A stretch of 64,000 nt of DNA, taken from contig MLAK01001448.1 of NCBI GenBank assembly GCA_001839685.1, forward strand, positions 37,178 to 101,177, given 5' to 3'. A program made the translations under genes and the position numbers. The notes beneath the pieces were generated by a model, which saw only the letters and a program-made list of their open reading frames with translations, searched no databases and was not told the origin of the DNA. Every line of letters starts with the position of its first letter. Position 1 is the first letter of the stretch. The stretch is from Tritrichomonas foetus. Lineage: Eukaryota > Parabasalia > Tritrichomonadida > Tritrichomonadidae. Positions 46,264 to 55,436 of the stretch are shown here, in pieces.

Positions 46264-47190
46264 ATGGATACATTCCCACGCAATGGACTTGGCACATTAA
46301 ACATGCCAAATAATGAATCCGGAACAGAAGCTGTTAGATGTGCAATAGAAGATGCAGGTTACCGAATGATTGATTGTGCAGTTCATTATAATAATCACGA
46401 AGCTGTTGGGCGTGCTTTCCATGATGTTTTAACAAGAGGTGTGGTTAAAAGGGAAGAATTATGGATTACAACCAAGCTACCAAACTACCGACACAAGCCA
46501 GAAGAAGTTGAGGCAGAATGTCGACAAAATTTGAAAGATTTACAACTTGATTATCTTGATCTTTATTTAGTTCACTGGCCAATTTCCTATGATGAACCAA
46601 CATCAAAACAAATTGCAACATTTCCACTCAACGATTATGGAGCTATTGCGCAAACCCACGTTCCATTTATTGACACATGGAATGAAATGGAGAAACTTGT
46701 TGAAAAAGGATTAGTTAAACATATTGGTGTATGTAACATGACAATAGAAATGCTTGAAAGAATTCGTTATGAACCACGTGTTAAAATTCAACCATATGTT
46801 AACCAAGTTGAATGTCATTTATACATGCAACAAGGACCACTTGTGGATTATTGCACAAAGAGAAAGATGCATATTACTGGATTCTTCTTATTTGGTGGTG
46901 ATGGACATATTCCAGGACCACGTTTACTTGAAGATCCTGTTTTACAAGAGGTTGCTAAAGAAGTTGGACGACCAGCAGGATCAGTCGCTATCAAATTTGT
47001 ATTAAACTTATCACCAATCATGACTGTAATTGTAAAAAGTTCGTCATTGGCACATCAAAAATCAAACTTAAATACTAATTTCGAATTAACTGAAGACCAA
47101 ATGAACAGATTACGTTCACGTCAACGCTTTAGATATGCTAATGAAGTTGAAGCTATTTATAAGAGCAATATTTTTAGTGATGCTTACTAA
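46264..47190 (+). CDS. Aldo/keto reductase
   Basis: This 308-residue TIM-barrel reductase has an intact catalytic tetrad: D37, Y42 (DCAVHY), K71 (TTKLPN) and H104 (YLVHWP). The GxGT start motif is present (GLGT, 8-11). NADPH-binding C-terminal residues are present as IVKSSSLAHQKSN, where typical enzymes have IPKS. The region that in most AKRs reads SPLG is replaced by FFLFGGDGHIP, suggesting a changed substrate pocket. It should reduce aldehydes or ketones with NADPH. The protein starts just at the first strand, so it lacks the usual hairpin before it. Cytosolic. Confidence 0.9.
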   Translation: MDTFPRNGLGTLNMPNNESGTEAVRCAIEDAGYRMIDCAVHYNNHEAVGRAFHDVLTRGVVKREELWITTKLPNYRHKPEEVEAECRQNLKDLQLDYLDLYLVHWPISYDEPTSKQIATFPLNDYGAIAQTHVPFIDTWNEMEKLVEKGLVKHIGVCNMTIEMLERIRYEPRVKIQPYVNQVECHLYMQQGPLVDYCTKRKMHITGFFLFGGDGHIPGPRLLEDPVLQEVAKEVGRPAGSVAIKFVLNLSPIMTVIVKSSSLAHQKSNLNTNFELTEDQMNRLRSRQRFRYANEVEAIYKSNIFSDAY

Positions 47191-47452
47191 ACAGCTTGAC
47201 TGAATTCCAAATAAAATCAATCACAATCTTTTATCTCTTAAATTTTTTCTTTTCGTGTCATTTGGGGAATTTAAGATATTCATATTAGTATAATCAAATG
47301 GGGAAAATTATGAAAACATTTTTCACAGTTTGACTATGTTTTGCAGACATCGCTAAAAACGCATTATTAGCATAATTTTTCGAATCTCTTTATAAATATT
47401 AAAGCTCAACGAATAAATATTATTGTGAATTATTTTTGTTCATTGTCATTTA

Positions 47453-47493
<41 letters not shown>

Positions 47494-47511
47494 GTTGCAG
47501 ACTTAATAACT
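47191..47511. other. Convergent spacer with a poly-A tract
   Basis: 321 bp between the reductase and CYFIP gene ends. Apart from the A run, nothing is recognised. Confidence 0.5.
47453..47490. repeat. Poly-A homopolymer tract of about 38 bp
   Basis: An uninterrupted A run on the plus strand lies close to the stop codon of the minus-strand CYFIP gene, where it reads as poly-T. Its true length is uncertain in sequencing. Confidence 0.85.
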
Positions 47512-50500
47512 TTAGTATGTAAAGTTTTGAACGAATGGTTGGAAGAACATGAGAGCCCAATCAACTGTAGCTGTGTCGTATTGAGAAACAGCGAGGAATC
47601 TGAGTGTCTTCTCGTCAGCCATTCCGGACATATCAGTTTCATGGTGGCGTTGCATCTTCCTTCCGATGCCGAGGAGACGGTTAAGGTCGGTTTGACCAGT
47701 GATGAGAAGGATGATTGCTGCACAAACCATGACACCTTGTCCATGCTTTGAAAATCCAGATGCGGCATCACCAACTCTGATTGACTCAGTCAAACAGTAA
47801 ACGAATTCAACAACACTCCAAGTGCAAGCGAAACCTTGCATTTGTGTGAAATCTTGAAGTCTTGGATTTGGTTCTTCGAAATCTTTGTTATTTTGTTGAA
47901 TGAGGGAAGCGAATGCCTTCATTGACATAGCCATCATTAATTGTTGGGAATTTTCTGCAACTGTCATTGGCCTAGCAGTGACAATCTTAATGGCATCTCG
48001 GAATTCAGCATCGAATAATTTTTCGATTTCATCTCTTGGTGTATTGTTTTCATCAACACTTCTAAGATAGGACATGATTTGGACAACATTGAACTCTTTC
48101 ATTGATAAAGCTTCATCGATAAGTTCGGCTACAATGAACAAGTTTCCAAGTGTTTGCATGTCTTTAAGAAGAGATGATATACCATTATCGTTTAAGAAGA
48201 ATTTATAAGCAGCTTCATATCTAGTGAAGGCTGTGTGTGCTGATGTTCCAAAAGGTGCATCTTTAATACGTGTTAATCTAACGCTTACATTTCTATACTT
48301 TTCAAGGAATGATGCAAATGCTTTTTGAATGCTATCTTGAAGCTTTGTTGCAAGATAAACAACTGAGCCATCACTGATTTGTCTAATCATTACATTAAAG
48401 TGGTGAACTGTAATAAAAGCGACTGTTGAATCAAGTGCATCCTTCAAGATACGGCCAAGAGTTAACTTACCGAGTGAATCGGCTGGGAGTTGAAGCTTCT
48501 TGGCAGGCATTAAACGAAGTGGATTGATGGAAAGGGAATAATTTCTAACAACGTTTCTAAAGAGTGTTTGTGTAACGTCGTTGAGATATTTGGAAGAGAA
48601 TCCTTGAAGCATGTTATCCCATTTGGCAGTCCTTTCAACATCCTTGAATGGCATTAATGAAAGACCTTGTTCCATCAACAATCTGTGTGTTTCACGAATG
48701 ATGTTGAGAACACGGGAAATTGCAAGTGATGCAACAATACCAAGATCTTGAGCAAGTTTGTATAGTTGGGCAACAGAGTTGTTTAATTCTTCAGCAACAC
48801 GTGGTGCAATTAATGACTTCAATGCAATTTGCTTGGAAAGAAGATAGTATTGATTCTGTTGAAGAAGAGTTCTTAATCTGTAAGCTTGTGAGTGTGGCCA
48901 GTGACGTGCATGTGTCTTCTTTAAGTGACTGATAACTTTATCTGGAAGTTGTCTTAATGTAGCAAATGTTCTGTATGCGTTGAAAGTGAATTCACCGATT
49001 AAGTTGGAAAGAGTATCCAAACAAACTCGAGCTTCTGCTTTGATTTCATCAAGCATGAGTCTTGAATGATGTTTACTGGCGGCAACAGAAGCAGCATCAT
49101 CGTAAATAGAAAGTGGGTAGAAGATAATTTCTGTGAGTTCTGGTTGAACGTAATTATCAAGAGCGAATTGGCAAAGAATGAATGGCAAAGATGATTTAGC
49201 TGGGAATTGAACTGCGCTGTTCATATCAAGTTGAACTTCTTTGAAGTAGAAGCAGCTTTGATCAGCTGCTTCAGAAAGAGTTTGTTCGAAAGAAATGAGT
49301 GCAACCCAATTAGCTGAATCAGCAACAAATGTTTGAAGACGCTTAAGATCAGTTTCGTGGAATGCAACTTTGCTCTTCAATAATTTCTTGGATGGTTGTA
49401 AGAAAGAAGCTTCATTGGTGATCATGTGTTGGATTTGGATACGAACAAGTTCGATAAGTTGTGGTGATGGTGGTGAGAAACGAAGTGGAATTTCATGTCT
49501 CTTTCCTTTCAAGTCGGATGACTTCTTTGCAATGATTTGGGAGTTTTCAGAAGCGAAATAATCACCAGCAACAGCTCTAACTTGGTCAATTACGTTTTTC
49601 ATTGACTTCTTCTTCCTTTTGGCACGAACGGCGGTCTTTTCGAGGATGTTTTTAATAAACTCTTGGAAGGTTTGGTGAACAGCTGTGCACATTTTTGGAT
49701 AAAGACTTGGTGTATTTGTACGAATAAGGTCGTTCAATTCACGGCAAAGTGCAATAAGTTGGAGCATAGCCTTTAATTCGAGTTGTGAATAACCAGCACG
49801 AACAGCTCGTTCGTAAGGCTTCATATCTTTTGGTTCTGCTGGTGGCTTGTCGAGTTTAGCAGCGTATAGTTCACGTAAAGCGTTAGTTGTTGTAGCAATG
49901 AGTTTAATGGCTTCGATAACTGCAGCAATAACAGCTTGGCTAGATTCCAAATCAGCCGCATTTTGCAATGATGATGTTTCATGGTGAAGTTTTGTGGAAA
50001 CATCGGAAAACTTGGCACGAAGAGTCTTGATGACTCTTGTGAGATCAATAGGCTGTGGCGTAAGTGTAATTCCATGATTCTTGAAAATGTCAAGTGGCTG
50101 AAGGTATGAAATGATGTTCATTGAATATTCGTGAATAAGGGGAATGTATGGACATGTTTCGAAGACTGTTTTGATTGCTGGAAGTTCAGTTGGTGGAATT
50201 GCTAGTGGGCAAAGCTTCATAAAGAAGGCCAAAGAAATCATTAAAACATATTTATGCTCAGCAATGACGCTATTCTCGTTTTGGAGTTCGACTTTGATGT
50301 AGTTGTAAAAGATTCCTGTCACTTTTTGAAGGATGTCTGATTGTGTCGGCCTGAGGGCTTCAAATAGGCTCTTTTCAATAACGTCGGGATTATTCAAGAA
50401 GCTGTTGATGTTTTGGTTCAAAACATTTGCTCCTGAACCAGACAACTGAGCGAGTCCTGTGATATCGGCTTTAATTGAGCGCTTTGCTTGGTGTAATTTA

Positions 50501-50985
50501 TCAAGAACAAATAATCGATAAATTGTGCGGCAAATGTTGCTTAATAACTCTTCGCTGTATGCTCCAGTGTTCCATTGTTGAGCATTTTGAATAATTGTAG
50601 CAATTGCTTTTCCGCTGTCGATGACGGTTTGGATTGTATTCCTCAAAAGTTCAACTAACGGTTGTGCCTGGGCGATTGCGATTTTATTGGCGACTGCTGG
50701 ATTGGCTGGATGATCCCTCAGGTATTTTTGGACTGGTGCCATGATCGATCTTCGAGTATAAAACTTTGAGATGAAAAGATCAAGTTGCTTTGAGAATCCT
50801 TGAAGGCGGTTAATATCGTTGATGTTGGAGACAGCTGTCATGTTTGTATGAGCATAAAGTTCGTGATTAAAACAAGTTTCGTTTGGCAAACGAACAAATG
50901 TGGCTTGTGGAACAGAGCTTGGAGATACATCAACAAGCTGAAGACCTTGTAAATCTTCGCAATAATTGGAATTCATGGCAGTCAT
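47512..50985 (-). CDS. CYFIP: CYFIP (Sra1/PIR121) subunit of the SCAR/WAVE complex
   Basis: This 1157-residue protein is close to the 1250 of animal CYFIP. Recognisable blocks in order are PAIKTVFETCPYIPLIHEYS, the KSLPFILCQF-type block (SSLPFILCQFALDN), then YPLSIYDDAASVA, followed by LDEIKAEARVCLDTL. These correspond to animal SMPWILTDHIL, YSLDLYNDSA and YDEIEAEVNLCFDQF. The ends also match: FEEPNPRLQDF region, VVEFVYCL and the C-terminal FQPFVQNF, compared with CYFIP's FQPPIHQ. CYFIP binds Rac-GTP and holds the WAVE complex, which switches on Arp2/3 actin nucleation at the cell front. Codon use is biased and the gene seems highly expressed. The initiator TCACAATTTC lies about 25 nt before the start. 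It is divergent from the LZTFL1-like gene. Confidence 0.85.
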   Translation of the reverse strand: MTAMNSNYCEDLQGLQLVDVSPSSVPQATFVRLPNETCFNHELYAHTNMTAVSNINDINRLQGFSKQLDLFISKFYTRRSIMAPVQKYLRDHPANPAVANKIAIAQAQPLVELLRNTIQTVIDSGKAIATIIQNAQQWNTGAYSEELLSNICRTIYRLFVLDKLHQAKRSIKADITGLAQLSGSGANVLNQNINSFLNNPDVIEKSLFEALRPTQSDILQKVTGIFYNYIKVELQNENSVIAEHKYVLMISLAFFMKLCPLAIPPTELPAIKTVFETCPYIPLIHEYSMNIISYLQPLDIFKNHGITLTPQPIDLTRVIKTLRAKFSDVSTKLHHETSSLQNAADLESSQAVIAAVIEAIKLIATTTNALRELYAAKLDKPPAEPKDMKPYERAVRAGYSQLELKAMLQLIALCRELNDLIRTNTPSLYPKMCTAVHQTFQEFIKNILEKTAVRAKRKKKSMKNVIDQVRAVAGDYFASENSQIIAKKSSDLKGKRHEIPLRFSPPSPQLIELVRIQIQHMITNEASFLQPSKKLLKSKVAFHETDLKRLQTFVADSANWVALISFEQTLSEAADQSCFYFKEVQLDMNSAVQFPAKSSLPFILCQFALDNYVQPELTEIIFYPLSIYDDAASVAASKHHSRLMLDEIKAEARVCLDTLSNLIGEFTFNAYRTFATLRQLPDKVISHLKKTHARHWPHSQAYRLRTLLQQNQYYLLSKQIALKSLIAPRVAEELNNSVAQLYKLAQDLGIVASLAISRVLNIIRETHRLLMEQGLSLMPFKDVERTAKWDNMLQGFSSKYLNDVTQTLFRNVVRNYSLSINPLRLMPAKKLQLPADSLGKLTLGRILKDALDSTVAFITVHHFNVMIRQISDGSVVYLATKLQDSIQKAFASFLEKYRNVSVRLTRIKDAPFGTSAHTAFTRYEAAYKFFLNDNGISSLLKDMQTLGNLFIVAELIDEALSMKEFNVVQIMSYLRSVDENNTPRDEIEKLFDAEFRDAIKIVTARPMTVAENSQQLMMAMSMKAFASLIQQNNKDFEEPNPRLQDFTQMQGFACTWSVVEFVYCLTESIRVGDAASGFSKHGQGVMVCAAIILLITGQTDLNRLLGIGRKMQRHHETDMSGMADEKTLRFLAVSQYDTATVDWALMFFQPFVQNFTY

Positions 50986-51543
50986 TAATTTAATATTCTC
51001 GAGAAATTGTGAAAGACGAAATCCTCAGAAAGGTATATGAACGATGAAAAATAATTCAAAAAAAAGATCAAATATGAGAAAGAACAATAACAGAAAAGGA
51101 AAAAGCGAAAAGAGAATTCAGATGAAACACCATGCCGAACAAACTTTTTAATAAAAAATATACTGACAAGTAATCATTGAAAAGGTGAACAGATTAGGTT
51201 AATTTATTGTCAAATAACTGTTGACGATGATAACTTTTCCTGTACTCATTTAATTATTTCTTTATGTAGTATTGAAAAAGTTGATGTTGTAGATTTTGCA
51301 CAATCACGTTTATTGTCATGTAATTTTTGTTTTCTCAAGAGAAGTAAACTTTATAGACTCAACATAATCAACACCAATATATAATATAGTATTCATAAGT
51401 GATACCTTCTCGAAATTCCATGAGACTAAGAATGACGACCGCATAAACATTAAAAAAGTGGTGATATCTCACTGGCTATTTAAGGAGTAAAAAAGTTAAC
51501 CTCATTTTTGCCCATCAAAGACATGTGATATGATATTCTTATT
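50986..51543. other. Divergent spacer between CYFIP and LZTFL1-like genes
   Basis: 558 bp containing several ACTTTTT/AAAAAGT motifs (51134, 51273-51282, 51450-51458, 51492-51498). The last two sit about 50-90 nt before the LZTFL1-like start, where CCATCAAAGACATG could be the initiator. No gene is seen inside. Confidence 0.4.
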
Positions 51544-52152
51544 ATGAGTAATCAGTTTTCCAATCTCAATAACATCCACGTCCAGCAATTTATCGATTAT
51601 CTCAAATTCGAACTTCGCAACAGAAAAGAAATTGAGGAAGAAGTCACCGAAGAACTTCAAGATTTGCTCGAATCAAGAATCACTGCCTCTGACACTTACA
51701 CTGGGCAAGAAGTCATCGACGCTCTTGAAGACATTCCTGACCTTGTTGAGAGTACTATGGATCGACAACTTGAACACGTCAGAGATGTAACAATGGTTCT
51801 CATCAAAAATGTATTTGCACAAGCAAAAGTTCATAACACTGAAATTCACCTTTCAGTTGCCCAGCTAGAAGATGAAACAATGCTCAAGAATTCTCACGCA
51901 TTTTGTAACAGTTTGATTAAAAACCCTGAAGAAGTTTTGGCTGCCGCACCAAAAGCACAAGGTCAAATTCTTTCACGTAAACCGAAAGTTGACACATCAA
52001 GTAATGATGAACTTGAGAAATTAAGGCAAGAAAATGCAAAACTTCGAGCAGAGATTCAAGCAGGATTAGACGAGTTTCCACAATATGCAAAACTTAAACA
52101 AATGATCAATGAAAGAGAAATAGAGATTAGAGGAGTGAAAGCAAGATTGTAA
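51544..52152 (+). CDS. LZTFL1: LZTFL1 (BBS17)-like protein, short form
   Basis: This 202-residue protein follows LZTFL1 through its N-terminal half: a first helix (VQQFIDYLKFELRNR), LQDLLESRITASDTYTGQEV, VIDALEDIPDLVESTMD and NVFAQAKVHNTEIHLSVAQL with LEDETML. The last 25 residues, FPQYAKLKQMINEREIEIRG, match the LZTFL1 C-terminal end AAYRNMKEILTKKNDQIKDL. Human LZTFL1 is 299 residues; here the central coiled coil is about 90 residues shorter. LZTFL1 binds the BBSome and regulates its entry into cilia. Presence in a flagellated trichomonad is plausible and suggests BBSome-dependent traffic, though other BBSome genes cannot be checked here. Confidence 0.75.
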   Translation: MSNQFSNLNNIHVQQFIDYLKFELRNRKEIEEEVTEELQDLLESRITASDTYTGQEVIDALEDIPDLVESTMDRQLEHVRDVTMVLIKNVFAQAKVHNTEIHLSVAQLEDETMLKNSHAFCNSLIKNPEEVLAAAPKAQGQILSRKPKVDTSSNDELEKLRQENAKLRAEIQAGLDEFPQYAKLKQMINEREIEIRGVKARL

Positions 52153-52627
52153 ATTATTATTTTATTTTTTCTAAAAGTACTTAAAAGGAAGAATATATAT
52201 ATATATATTATTTTCTCATGTTATTTTCTTTCAGTAATATATATTATTAATAGCAGTATTATTGATTATAGATTCCAAAGGAATGTAATAATTGAAAAAT
52301 TTAAATTTTTTCGGGAACCTGCTGTATACATCACAATCAGTGGAGACTGATATTTAAAGAAAGATACAATCATAAAGAAAGATACAATCATAAAGAAAGA
52401 TACAATCATAAAGAAAGATACAATCATAAAGAAAGATACAATTGTAAAGAAAGATACAATTGTAAAGAAAGTACAATTGTAAAGAAAGATACAATTGTAA
52501 AGAAAGATACAATTATATTTTTCGAGAAAAATCTAATTTGTCAATATTGTAGAAAAACATTAACATTTATAAAACAGCAAATTAAAATTTAAACAATAAA
52601 TACGATATCGGTATTTTTTCCCCTTAA
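52153..52627. other. Convergent spacer with a minisatellite
   Basis: Contains the 18-bp array at 52356-52516 and a short (AT)n run near 52195-52210. No gene is seen. Confidence 0.5.
52356..52516. repeat. 18-bp minisatellite (AAAGAAAGATACAATCAT)n, 9 copies
   Basis: Nine tandem units. The first five end CAATCAT, and the next ones end CAATTGT with the last CAATTAT. The seventh unit has lost one A (17 bp). The two unit types form blocks, showing local expansion of each. Confidence 0.9.
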
Positions 52628-53887
52628 TTAATATATCGTACTCATGATTTTTTCACATTTTTGACGAAGGCTAACAATATGTTGTAATGGTATTAAATTC
52701 CTATGCTTAAAGTAAGCTACTTCATCTCTCCAATTCACATCTACATTAAACCTTTCGGAATTGCGTGATTGAGCGATAGCTTCTAATAACTTTGTAATTT
52801 TATTAAAGGTAAACCGATCAATTACACCGTTTTTTTGTTTTTGAAGAATGTTTTGCAGATCAATAAAGTGTTTTTGAAGTTCTTCGCTCATAACATTGTT
52901 TGAGTAAGTTTTGGAATTTGTTCCTAATTTTGATGCTTCTTGTGATTTAACTATTGGCGTAGTTTGTTCTGTACTTTCTGAATGGCCTTGTGCTTTTGTT
53001 GTTGAAAATTGAAGTAAATCAAATTCAAATGAATTTGATGAATTTTGATTTCCTGCCAAACTTCCAAATTGATTTTCGTATTTTTTATTTCGGTGAAGAT
53101 TTATTTTATTTTGCACATTATTTGATGTTCTATTTAAAGTACTACTTAATGAATAAGCTGACAACTTTTGAGAATTACCAAAACCATTCAATTTAACAGT
53201 TTCTCGAGTATAATTATTGGGTTCATCAGAAGAATTATGAAAAATCAATCTTTTTTCGATGTTATGGATGATGTCATCATTTTTGTTTGATAGGTGCGAT
53301 TTTTCTGGCTTTCTGTAATATGAATTTCCATGATAAGTTGATGTATTTTGATAATTCGAATTTCCTTGAGGATTATCGTAAAAGTTTGTTGTTGGATTTG
53401 AATTTGTTCTCGGTGAAGATTTATTCTCTTTATAATATTTACCGCTTTCGATTGATTTTAAAATTTCTACAATGTTTTCTAAGATTTTTAAGATCTCTTG
53501 CTTATTTTCTTTCCACAGACAGAGTTTATGCAAATTATGTAAAGAAAGGAAAAGTTTTTGGGAATCACCAATTCCAGTTTTTTCAATAAAACACAAAAAT
53601 TTACAACGAACCTCCTGAATTTTAGAAATGTCATGTGAAGACAATGCTTGTTTTGTCTTCTTTAAGTATGCAATTAAATCATTGAATTCTGGAATAGGTT
53701 TCATTTTTAAGGTTTCTTCTACTTTTATAAATTGGAGCTCTGGAGGAGTTTCCCACTGAACCCATTCACATATTAGTTCATCAGGAGATGGTTTCCTTTT
53801 GGTCTCCAACATGAATGTCAAATCCAAAAAATATTGACATTTATCTATGGTTAAAAATTCACCAGAACGATTATGTATTAAGTGCAT
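52628..53887 (-). CDS. Unknown protein with helical N-terminus and Asn/Ser-rich middle
   Basis: The protein is 419 residues from ATG 53887; an alternative Met lies at 53812. Residues about 60-150 look like a helical domain (PEFNDLIAYLKKTKQALSSH, KLFLSLHNLHKLCLW). Residues about 155-330 are N/S/T/Y-rich and disordered. The C-terminal 80 residues are helical again (ELQKHFIDLQNILQKQ, EKIMSTIY). The layout of two helical ends and a disordered bridge suggests an adaptor. The family is not recognised. Its start codon lies only 41 bp from that of the divergent gene at 53929. Confidence 0.65.
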   Translation of the reverse strand: MHLIHNRSGEFLTIDKCQYFLDLTFMLETKRKPSPDELICEWVQWETPPELQFIKVEETLKMKPIPEFNDLIAYLKKTKQALSSHDISKIQEVRCKFLCFIEKTGIGDSQKLFLSLHNLHKLCLWKENKQEILKILENIVEILKSIESGKYYKENKSSPRTNSNPTTNFYDNPQGNSNYQNTSTYHGNSYYRKPEKSHLSNKNDDIIHNIEKRLIFHNSSDEPNNYTRETVKLNGFGNSQKLSAYSLSSTLNRTSNNVQNKINLHRNKKYENQFGSLAGNQNSSNSFEFDLLQFSTTKAQGHSESTEQTTPIVKSQEASKLGTNSKTYSNNVMSEELQKHFIDLQNILQKQKNGVIDRFTFNKITKLLEAIAQSRNSERFNVDVNWRDEVAYFKHRNLIPLQHIVSLRQKCEKIMSTIY

Positions 53888-53898
53888 ATTTGGTTATT

Positions 53899-53921
53899 TC
53901 ATTAATTTTCTATTATTCTGA
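53899..53921. promoter_or_regulatory. Face-to-face initiator-like sites of a 41-bp divergent spacer
   Basis: On the plus strand TCATTAATTTT begins at 53899, 30 nt before the ATG at 53929. On the minus strand TCAGAATAA begins at 53921, about 33 nt before the ATG at 53887. If both are used, the two transcripts overlap at their 5' ends by about 20 nt, and each core promoter lies inside the other gene's 5' region. Confidence 0.35.
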
Positions 53922-53928
53922 TTTTTAC

Positions 53929-54549
53929 ATGTCTGGACATCATAAGCACTCCATTCACAGATCACCTCGAAAAAATCCTTGCCATTTCTTTATACGTTTC
54001 CCAGGGCGATGCCAGTATATCAGTATCGACGTTGATCCAACATATTTTCCAACAATCGATCAATTAAAACAGCATTTAACGAATCATTTCAACCTTGGCG
54101 AGTCACCAAATTTACACATGATTGATGATACAGGACGATCAGCCATTGTCGAAAAGATTTCATCGATAAAAAATAATTCCATGATATTTGTTGAATCTAT
54201 TGGAATGAAGTTAGAATCTGTATTTCCGGATTTTTCCGCAGTTTATCCAGACCCACCAATCGATAAAGTTCCTCAAAAATATACCCTTCCGAAATATATC
54301 GAAATTGTTCGAACTGTTCTGAGTGACTTTTCTCAACTTGAATCATGTTTAAACAGAATAAATACAAAAAATCTCAACAAAGTTCCACCAGGTGAACAAG
54401 CACAAGTTGAAAAATATACTGTTCAATCATTATTTACAGAAGATGGAGGTTTTTCACCAGTTTTTATGGCTGTTGCAAAAAGGATGCATATTGATATACC
54501 AGAAAATACAAATCTTGGACCATCAATCAATCCCAAAAATAGAAAATAA
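53929..54549 (+). CDS. Small protein with a ubiquitin-fold-like N-terminal domain, unknown function
   Basis: The protein is 206 residues from ATG 53929 (MSGHHKH). The frame is open upstream to an ATG at 53815, but that stretch lies opposite the start of the minus-strand gene and is hydrophobic and non-conserved in look, so the shorter start is chosen. Residues about 17-90 could form a beta-grasp/doublecortin-like domain: FFIRFPGRCQYISID, TIDQLKQHL and MIFVESIG. A helical C-terminus with FSPVFMAVAKRMHID follows. The family is not recognised. Confidence 0.6.
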   Translation: MSGHHKHSIHRSPRKNPCHFFIRFPGRCQYISIDVDPTYFPTIDQLKQHLTNHFNLGESPNLHMIDDTGRSAIVEKISSIKNNSMIFVESIGMKLESVFPDFSAVYPDPPIDKVPQKYTLPKYIEIVRTVLSDFSQLESCLNRINTKNLNKVPPGEQAQVEKYTVQSLFTEDGGFSPVFMAVAKRMHIDIPENTNLGPSINPKNRK

Positions 54550-55436
54550 GAAAGAAATTATATTTAATGATATTTAAAGCTGAGTTTGTAAATACAAATA
54601 AAACATTTTCGATCAAATTTATTTCTAGTTAATTCATTTTCTTTAATTTAAATCTTAAGAATTCAAGCTTTATTAATTAATTCATCAGCACATCAGCTAC
54701 TAGAACTTTTGATCCAGTAGTTTTTCGGTTTTTAACAATGAAACTTTAAGATCAATGTTAACGAAAAAATTTCACAATGGATGTTTGTTTTTTTATTATA
54801 GGTTTGAATTGACTCATTTCTTTTCTAGAGAGAAAAAACGCCAATATTATCAATGGAAAACTATTTCACATCATTTTATTATTTGATAAAATGCGAAGCA
54901 TCTTTCCCAAATTGCGAGATCCTTTTCCAATTCAATCATCCAACGTTATTTTTTAGCTTTTTTTAGGCTTGTCATATTTCAGAGTGCTATTTCCAATATT
55001 TCATATGACACCTTTTGGTTGAACTAAACGTGATTATATTTTGAATTTCCTGCATATGTTAATTGTTTTGATAGTGATTTCCAATAGTTCATATCATGAT
55101 CATTATTATTTGTTCTAACGGCTAAATTAACTTTCCAAATTTCATATTTTCACAAACATTTGTTTTTGTGCTTCCATTGACTCAATTCTCTAAATGTAAT
55201 GATAAAAATACTGACTAACAATTGATGTGAATTATGAAATATTAAAATATATTATCAGGAGTTATTTCATATCTCATGAGACAAAAAAACATCGATGTTT
55301 CACCAATTTTAAAGTAAGGATTCGATTTTATCTTGAGTATAACATAAAAGATGATATATATGTACTTTATTTCATATTTACCTTAATATTATGTGTATCA
55401 TTATTTATTAACATCTACAAGATCTAACACGCTTGA
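54550..55436. other. Long spacer, nothing recognised
   Basis: 887 bp, AT-rich. I see no RNA gene, repeat array or credible coding frame. TCATTATTTATTAAC about 38 nt before the SMP start is a possible initiator. Confidence 0.4.

Noticed and set aside
53815..53928. N-terminal extension of the gene at 53929 by 38 codons
   Set aside because: It lies opposite the start of the minus-strand gene, is not protein-like, and the initiator-like site is downstream of it.
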